A stretch of 64,000 nucleotides of DNA from Pyrrhosoma nymphula (taxonomy: Eukaryota; Arthropoda; Insecta; Odonata; Coenagrionidae): positions 9,099,941-9,163,940 of the forward strand of contig OY754339.1 of assembly GCA_963573305.1 (NCBI GenBank). Reading direction: 5' to 3'. Every line of letters starts with the position of its first letter. The first letter of the stretch is position 1. A program made the translations under genes and the position numbers. Of this stretch, positions 58,320 to 64,000 are shown piece after piece. Under the pieces are notes generated by a model that did not search any database, had not been told where the DNA came from, and saw only the letters and a list, made by a program, of their open reading frames with translations.

Positions 58320-58545
58320 CAATGTTGGGGTGGCGTAGAGCTACACGTCCAGGTGTGTTTTTCGAGTTCACATTCGCTGGGTTAGGCACTCGGTGCGATA
58401 TCGAGGGATTCTGGTTCGAGTCTCGGTCAAGGCAAATGATTATTTTCTCTATGAAATTTCGCACTAATGTAACACATCTGATGGAAGGACCTGATTGTGA
58501 GCCATTATAGACTCGGAGGCTGTACTCTTGGATTAGATCACTTGA
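58320..58545 (+). mobile_element. SINE B copy
   Basis: A box in GGGTGGCGTAGAGCTA, then about 45 bp of extra sequence, CACTCGGTGCGATATCGAGG, B box in CTGGTTCGAGTCTCGGTCAA, GGCAAATGATTATTTTC, and a 3' part with CTGATGGAAGGACCTGATTG. It is the longest plus-strand copy. The spacing between the A and B boxes is larger than normal because of the extra segment. Confidence 0.65.
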
Positions 58546-58779
58546 CAAATTTAGATCATGCATGTTTCAAAGTCACCCATGAGATAATAAAAACTTCGCA
58601 CCATATCGCTAGGGCTGATGTAGTCGACAATGAAGAGACATACAGCCAAACTGTTTGGTTAAAAAATCCATATTTCGTTGCATACATTTAACATATACCT
58701 ACTGAGTTGGACACTTTGTTAGCATACATGAGACTTTCTTTCTTTCCTTCTTCCAATTATTTTTAACATGATGCAATTC
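58546..58779. other. Spacer
   Basis: Nothing was recognised. Confidence 0.3.
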
Positions 58780-58885
58780 CCCTCTGTCCTCTCCCCCCTC
58801 CTTTGAAGATTCCCTCCCATTTTCATGGCTCATGTCCTAACACACCCTGCCACACCCCTCTTTTAGCACCTTGCAGTGTGATAAG
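58780..58885 (+). mobile_element. SINE D 3' fragment
   Basis: CCCCTCTGTCCTCTCCCCCC, CATGGCTCATGTCCTAACAC and ACCCTGCCACACCCC match the SINE D body. The final part is degraded. Confidence 0.5.
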
Positions 58886-58984
58886 TAGTTTTATAACTCG
58901 GCCTAACATTACTCCAAAAAGAGTTTGCAGGCACTTGCAGTGTTAGTAAAATTGCGTCGAAGATATTGTTAAATTTTTCATCAG

Positions 58985-59048
58985 GCCAAGCGTGATTGCC
59001 ACGAGCCAAAATCTGCCTGGACCGAGAATCAAACCAGGGACCTTTGGC
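58985..59048 (-). mobile_element. SINE A fragment (reverse, head-to-head)
   Basis: Minus strand: AGGTCCCTGGTTTGATTCTC (B box), GGTCCAGGCAGATTTTGGCTC, GTGGCAATCAC. It faces the copy that begins at 59049. Confidence 0.6.
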
Positions 59049-59150
59049 TAAGGCTCGTGGTTCGATCCCCGGACCAGGCCGATTTTTGCTCGTGGTAATC
59101 TATACGTTTTTCGTCGCCGTATTTGCGGTTTCTATGAATAACTTCAGGCC
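59049..59150 (+). mobile_element. SINE A copy (lacks most of the A-box half)
   Basis: B box in CTCGTGGTTCGATCCCCGG, then CCAGGCCGATTTTTGCTCGT and GCCGTATTTGCGG, as in 47694-47860. The first half of the tRNA-like head is cut off where it meets the reverse copy. Confidence 0.65.
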
Positions 59151-59208
59151 AAGTGTGAGTTACGTTGTGGTAGATATATACCATATGTTATTATCATATT
59201 TATCGATT

Positions 59209-59812
59209 CCCTACCTTTTTCCCGAATCGTTTTTCCCGATGACCTTTTTCCCGAACGGTGTTTCCGAATACCCTTTTCCCGAATTACTTGTTTCCCGAAC
59301 TAATTCTTTACCGAACGGCTTTTTTTCCAGATTGGTTTTTGTTCGTTCCGATTGCGTTACTATGAGACTATACATTGTTTATTAGTGTAGTTTATTATTA
59401 AAGTTATTGGTAAAATGGCCGAGGCTCCGATACGAAGCAAAGATAATATTCGACGGATTTGTATATCAAAGATCGAAGGTAATAGGGGGTACCACGAATT
59501 GGGATTGGAAGAAACTTCGCTCAAAAGAGTGTAGATGTCGTGCCCGTACGGTTATGGCTCAGAAATATTGTCACCGAATACGAAGAATATAAAAGCGAGA
59601 GAAACGTACTTGCGTTTTACCGTGCTCTCGCGCACAATATTGCTTTTTAAAATAAATTTGTATTTTTAAAATGCATATTATGTTGCATACAAATAAAAAT
59701 TGTTTGGAAAAGAGTAATTAGGGGAAAAGGCCTTCGGGAAACCGGAATTCGGGAAAGAAGAAACTCGGGAAAAAGGTCATCGGGGAAAACGATTCGGGAA
59801 AACGGTCGGGTA
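59209..59812. mobile_element. Inverted-repeat DNA element with TTTTCCCGAA terminal arrays
   Basis: The ends are inverted copies of CGAATCGTTTTTCCCGATGA plus flanking CTTTTTCCCGA. Each end continues inward as a loose array of TTTTCCCGAA words (to about 59332 on the left, from about 59718 on the right). A near-identical TTATTA(T/C)CATA lies outside each end (59188-59198, 59815-59825), possibly a target duplication, though offset from the visible ends. The interior carries a FLYWCH-like frame. A MULE-type origin is a guess. Confidence 0.65.
59407..59592 (+). pseudogene. FLYWCH-like zinc-finger frame inside the element
   Basis: The 61-residue frame has IIFDGFVYQRSK, then GTTNWDWKKLRSKECRCRAR. 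FLYWCH domains follow F-x-GF-x-Y, then W-x-C, then C-x-AR, then H. Here F/GF/Y, W, the second C and AR are visible; the first zinc-binding C is W, so the finger is broken. FLYWCH domains accompany MULE-like transposases in several arthropod elements, which fits its place between the inverted ends. Confidence 0.5.
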
Positions 59813-59829
59813 CCTTATTACCATAGGTA

Positions 59830-60790
59830 CCATGCATGCATTTGGGCGTAATGCCACCGATAAAAAAAATATCCCGCGAGCAAAGTTCATCGAAGCAGAG
59901 CAATGGGGTTGAGCGGCGGCAATTAGAACTTCGAAACGCTGTGTGCACCACGTGCGGGGAAGTAGTAGGAAGAGATTGCTTCAACACCCGGGACTCGGAC
60001 AAATGGGTGGGTTTCACGCTTTCCCTCGTGAGGCTAAACATGTCTGGCAGGGTCGAAGCATATAGGGGAAGGAGGGAAGATTAGGGTGCTCAAGGAGGAG
60101 GTAGCGTGGAATAAGTGGTCCTATCGCAGATTGGACCCTGGCGAGGGGGACAGGGTATTGTGAGTGGGTCAGGACATGCACGCCGGGTTAGATTGGGGCG
60201 ATGAAGATGAGGGGATGCTGGGCTGCACCCTTGTATCCTGCTGGGGGTGACCACCTCCCACGAACCTCCATTGCTTTTAATGACATGGGGTACGTGGTCT
60301 TCGGCCAGGGTCGCGAGGCCGTACGTCTTGTTTGTCGAAAGTGGGTGACTCATGCCGTTTGGGCGAGTTCCAAGAAGGGATGAGTATCGATCGCCGATGT
60401 TCTAGAAGAATCGTTGTCTGTTGTCGGATGGTCAATGTTTTCGCCGTCGAGAAGGTGGTCACTCAACCGTGCATTCCGTACACGAGCCGTGAATTTTGAA
60501 AACCGTCAAAATACCGTGAATTACTATCCGTGAAATTCGCATTAAAATCCATAATTTGAGAATTTGTGTCCCTCGATCTTTCTATGAAATTTTGAGTTGG
60601 AACTAAAATCCGTTTAATTTTGTCCCGGGAATAATGTGGCGGTCTATTTCGAATTTTATCCCACGTGTTGTTTCTAATCCTTAAATTCTTCTCCCATTTA
60701 GTTTTCTACGCATTTCCTTGTCGAATCCTCGACATTATTTCCAGCTTCAGCATCTATGTCCAGAGGGTCAAAATGCTGCATTTATCGTCC
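59830..60790. other. Spacer
   Basis: Overlapping open frames on both strands (59836-60084, 60090-60462) have no recognised domain. GC is a little above the surroundings at 59940-60330. Confidence 0.35.
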
Positions 60791-60822
60791 GAAATTTGCT
60801 GAAACATATTTCAGCAAATTTC
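60791..60822. repeat. Perfect 14-bp hairpin before SINE D
   Basis: GAAATTTGCTGAAA - CATA - TTTCAGCAAATTTC, without mismatch. It ends two bases before the SINE D head. Confidence 0.8.
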
Positions 60823-60824
60823 AG

Positions 60825-61023
60825 CCGGCCCTGGTGGCGGCGGGGTAAAGTCCTCGCCTGCTAGTCCGAGGGTCACGGGTTCGAGTCCCGCCTAGGTCGG
60901 TTTTTCACCGCTGTCCTCTCGCCACTCTTTTCCCCTATTTCCTCCGCTTTACAAGGCTGCTGTCCTTACCCCCTGCCGTACGCCTCTGCGGCAGCTTGCG
61001 GCGTAGTATGTAGATGTCGACGC
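60825..61023 (+). mobile_element. Full-length SINE D (tRNA-derived)
   Basis: The head has an A box in GTGGCGGCGGGGTAAAG and an almost canonical B box, GGTTCGAGTCC (60878-60888), spaced as in a tRNA. It can be followed into GGTCGGTTTTTCACC, a C/T-rich body, CCCCCTGCCGTACGCCTCTG and the tail GTAGTATGTAGATGTCGACG. Among the SINEs here it has the best preserved promoter. It is too long and unstructured after the head to be a tRNA gene. Confidence 0.75.
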
Positions 61024-62200
61024 ATAGTGTGAAACGGGCTTAGTGTATTTCTCTAAATAATTTATTAAACTTGCCGATAAAGTTTTCACCTCACAGTGTC
61101 AACATCCGGGAGTTTTCCCAGAGAGAATTTCCTTGATAGTGACTTTGTTAGTAGAAACCGGCAAGTTCGTGCTGATTATTTTCTGGAATATTATAAGTTC
61201 ACCTCATTTTTATGAACCTCTGAGTGAGGCCTGAAAACATTTTTCTACAGATGGTTGGCAGTGGATCTAGTCTTTGTGGAGTGGAGAAATCTATTTAAAG
61301 CTACAGGAACAAGGTAAACAGCATTAGTCTACTAATTATAAGGATGCTCAGGACTTAACAGTTAAATGTCTAAGTCCACTTGAGGTGCTCTCCACAGAAC
61401 ATCCAAGAAAATCAAGATCCGTTGAAAAATCACTGTCGCCACAGGAATTCGAAGATAACCCCTACGGAGAGGAAACATGTGATAGAAAATTTTAAATAAT
61501 TAACTTGGTTTAGAGAAAACTATATAAGAAAATATTGGACATGGTAAAAGAGAATTGATGCGGGTGAGATATGTTATGAGGAGGCAGAGTAATTGCCTGG
61601 AGGACGTATGTTGGTAAGAGGGCGATAGAGTGGAGAATGTTGGGTAAGCTTGGAGGAGGTTAGAGAAGAATGACCATCTTGCGCTATATGAAAGGAGAAA
61701 ATAGATAAAAATACTTAATGATGGATTTTAAGATGGAAAGTAGTTGTTCAAAAATATTGTCTATTATAAGTACCTGGACTTCCACGTTATACCATCTTAG
61801 TGACGGCAGTTGCGCCGGTGTAGCGCCAGGCGTCTTCCTGTCTGAAGTATGTATTTTAGATTTTTTTACCCGTCTGATTTAGGACTCCGATATAATCAAG
61901 TGTGTCCTGATTGGTGGCGGAAGAGGCACTTCCAGGAGTGTTTGTCGTTGTTGTTTTTTTATTTTGAATTTTGAATTTTGAAAGTTGAATTACAAGAGCA
62001 CGTAGCTATTTGGTTTTTTGACTATTTAAATAGCTTCTCGGACGAGTCGCGGATGGTACTTCTTTTCTCTGGCAATAAGGTAGATTATAAAAGACTCCCC
62101 GATGTGTGGAAATTGTGGATTGGACTCCATTACCTACCATTTGTTTTGGTGGAAGATCTATGATGATGATTTTGGTGATCTCTATGCAATCTATGAGTCC
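61024..62200. other. Spacer
   Basis: One frame near 61640-61690 (WRRLEKNDHLALYERRK) faintly recalls a LINE tail, but is too short to call. Otherwise nothing was recognised. Confidence 0.35.
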
Positions 62201-62204
62201 ATAC

Positions 62205-62650
62205 CGTTAGAAAATCAAACAGAACTCTGAAAAGGTAGGTCTTGTATGGATGACGTCTTCATAATGAAACAATTGATCCAAAAAGGGTGAGAATTCAATT
62301 TGGAACAAGAAGAGCTTTTTTGGACATGAAGAGGATATTCGATAGAGTGAGCATGAACAAGGTTGTTTACATTGTGATGAAGAGTTTACATCTTCCGTCT
62401 ATCCTTAATATTGGGAGGACGTCATTTAAAGTCAACCACCCAACAAAAAATACATTTGACACTGATTATGGTAAAAAAAATCCGAAATTTTGGCAAACCT
62501 AGGGGTAAGAGAAGGTTGTAGTATAATACCTACATTATTCATGACTTATATTGAAAACCTCATGCGTGAACCAAAGAGAGAAGCACAACCAGAACTAAGT
62601 ATTAATGATAAACATTGTGTAAGTACCTACCCAAGTATTTTTAATCTATC
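62205..62650 (+). pseudogene. Degenerate LINE reverse-transcriptase fragment
   Basis: In successive frames: KGRSCMDDVFIMKQLIQK and EFNLE (62230-62300), then RAFLDMKRIFDRV (62317-62355), then after a frameshift near 62490 LGVREGCSIIPTLFMTYIENL. These match RT segments GRSCxDxxFxLxQLIEK, AFxDxxKAFDRV and GVRQGCxxSPTLFxxYI. The F/Y-A-D-D catalytic block is not found downstream. Stops and frameshifts show it is dead. Confidence 0.75.
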
Positions 62651-62659
62651 AAGCGCTAT

Positions 62660-64000
62660 TCCAATACAGTGAGAAGTTACGTGTACGTGTAAGTTACGTG
62701 CCTTCATTTTATAAATATTTCAGTAAAAAAACACACATGTATTGGTGTTCAAAGACACCCACCCAGAGAGGTTGAAAATTCATATTTTTAGTAATTGATG
62801 AAAAATATCAACATTAGCCGTGAAATAGGATATTTTAAGCTGAGAACTTGTTAAACTTCATTCTTCATTGTAGTTTACATGGCCTGTCGATGTCAACTAC
62901 CGATGGTGTTCTATCAATGCATGTCCTTATGCTCAAAGGTAATTGGAAATTATGTGAGAAGGTAAGGGCATGGAAAGGTTTAGCTTTTCGAGAGTGTGAG
63001 GGCATCTATGGCGATGTGGCCTTGGAGTTATATCGGGCACCCATGGGCTGTGTTGCGGTGAAGTGTTGACGTTCTGGGTGGGATACGTATTTAAGACCGC
63101 TTGAGGCTCCTCGCCAACCGTAGTGTGCCAACCTTCCCTTCCATGGCTGTGGAAACATGGATGCTCAAAGGGAAGTATGTAGACCAGGTAGTTCTAACGA
63201 TGACACGGTTGTGCCTTTCTTTTTTCCTGGACGAATGTGTATTTCGCTCAGGAAATTGGTGATTTTTGAAGTGATGGGGCAACGACATTTCCGAATACTT
63301 GTACTGGTGTTATACGTGATGCTGAAAGAAATACTCCACAATCTTTTCAATCAATTTCTCAGGCTTTAGCAAAAATATTAGAGCACTTATACAGTCCTTC
63401 GAAGCAGTTCAAAGGAAATATATATCTTAAATCTGAAAATCAGTTGCTTTGTTGTAGGGCCGAAAAGCTTTCAATTTCACAATTTTCTTTTTTCATTTTT
63501 GAATTATTTCTTACCAATACTCAGATTTAGTCATGTAGATAATTGAGGGACCTACTTGAATGGGAATCATGGATATTCCTAGCTGCGCGAGTACCTGATA
63601 TTTAACATGTGGACACGGCACCATAGTGAACTTTTTCTACCTTGCTCTGTCTGTGCTCCTCCATTACTCGGGCGCATCTATGATCAGTTTAATGGTAGTA
63701 AATGTGATGTGAATTCTCTTTTACCAGTTGTAGAAATATTTGACTTGCTATCGAAAATTTCGCAAAAACACATCATGATGTTTTTAGCCTTTTCGATGCA
63801 TCTTTTTGAATTCAATTTGAAAAAAATTATAAATTAGAGGGTGGACGGATATCCATTTTTTTACAAATATTTTTCCTTCTATTTTTCCTGTCACCATTCA
63901 ACATATCCTTACCACCTTTCGTTTATTATGACGATTTTCAAGTCATTTAACATGCCATGAATTTTTTTTCACTGTTACTTGAAGTGCAAAAACGTTATAG
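62660..64000. other. Spacer to window end
   Basis: No gene or element was recognised. Open frames at 62848-63069, 63091-63369 and 63607-63837 lack motifs. Confidence 0.4.

Noticed and set aside
60825..60898. Candidate true tRNA gene
   Set aside because: A and B boxes are good, but the cloverleaf is not convincing and the sequence continues into a body shared with other SINE D copies.
61520..61720. Possible LINE fragment (WRRLEKNDHLALYERRK)
   Set aside because: The segment is too short, with stops on both sides, and the resemblance is not specific.
1..64000. CRISPR arrays, prokaryotic operons, rRNA genes
   Set aside because: No regularly spaced direct repeats with unique spacers, no ribosome-binding-site-led gene runs and no rRNA-like conserved stretches were seen; the repeat content is eukaryotic.

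Overview
The window looks like repeat-rich intergenic or intronic DNA of an animal, most likely an arthropod. It is AT-rich, has no dense gene layout, and no host protein-coding gene could be supported. Nearly every recognisable open frame belongs to a decayed transposable element: non-LTR retrotransposons of several clades, one Ty1/copia fragment, one Helitron helicase, hAT, Harbinger and other DNA-element remnants, and at least four tRNA-derived or SINE-like families, here called SINE A, B, C and D. All element coding regions carry stops, frameshifts or truncations. The species cannot be named from this sequence.

Layout. 1-14 kb: AT-rich spacer, two pyrimidine-rich blocks (3.1-4.1 and 5.2-5.6 kb), two 3' fragments of one LINE family (4.8 and 14.0 kb), a 445-bp inverted-repeat element (8.2 kb) and a palindrome (9.1 kb). 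15-21 kb: a palindrome (15.1 kb), a Helitron 3' half with its terminal hairpin (15.8-16.6 kb), a copia fragment (17.6 kb), an apparently internally deleted LINE (18.5-19.0 kb) and small inverted-repeat elements. 21-26 kb: a GC-rich patch (21.4-22.85 kb), a 90-bp hAT MITE, the best preserved LINE (24.0-25.5 kb), and a dispersed repeat split by a hAT insertion whose unoccupied counterpart lies at 52.3 kb. 26-40 kb: mostly spacer, with a Harbinger-type MITE (32.5 kb) and a degenerate palindromic-motif zone (34.1-35.6 kb). 40-50 kb: dense repeats, including an R1-like LINE 3' end, another LINE fragment, G-rich and C-rich blocks, SINEs and several large palindromes. 50-64 kb: a 1.4-kb and a 1.0-kb DNA transposon remnant, an inverted-repeat element with a FLYWCH-like frame (59.2-59.8 kb), a full-length SINE D (60.8 kb) and an RT remnant (62.2 kb).

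The most interesting signal is a recurring motif, CTGANGA - one base - hairpin - GAAA(C/T), near the centre of palindromic or inverted repeats at six places (about 9.2, 15.15, 43.4, 46.5, 48.25 and 50.03 kb). It resembles a hammerhead-ribozyme core. The 50.03 kb copy also has plausible stems I and III and a NUH cleavage triplet. Hammerhead motifs are known in the terminal repeats of Penelope-like retroelements, so these may be remnants of such elements. All the better copies carry one extra base before stem II, so activity is uncertain. Nothing here was checked with a database search or folding program; family names rest on motifs read by eye.
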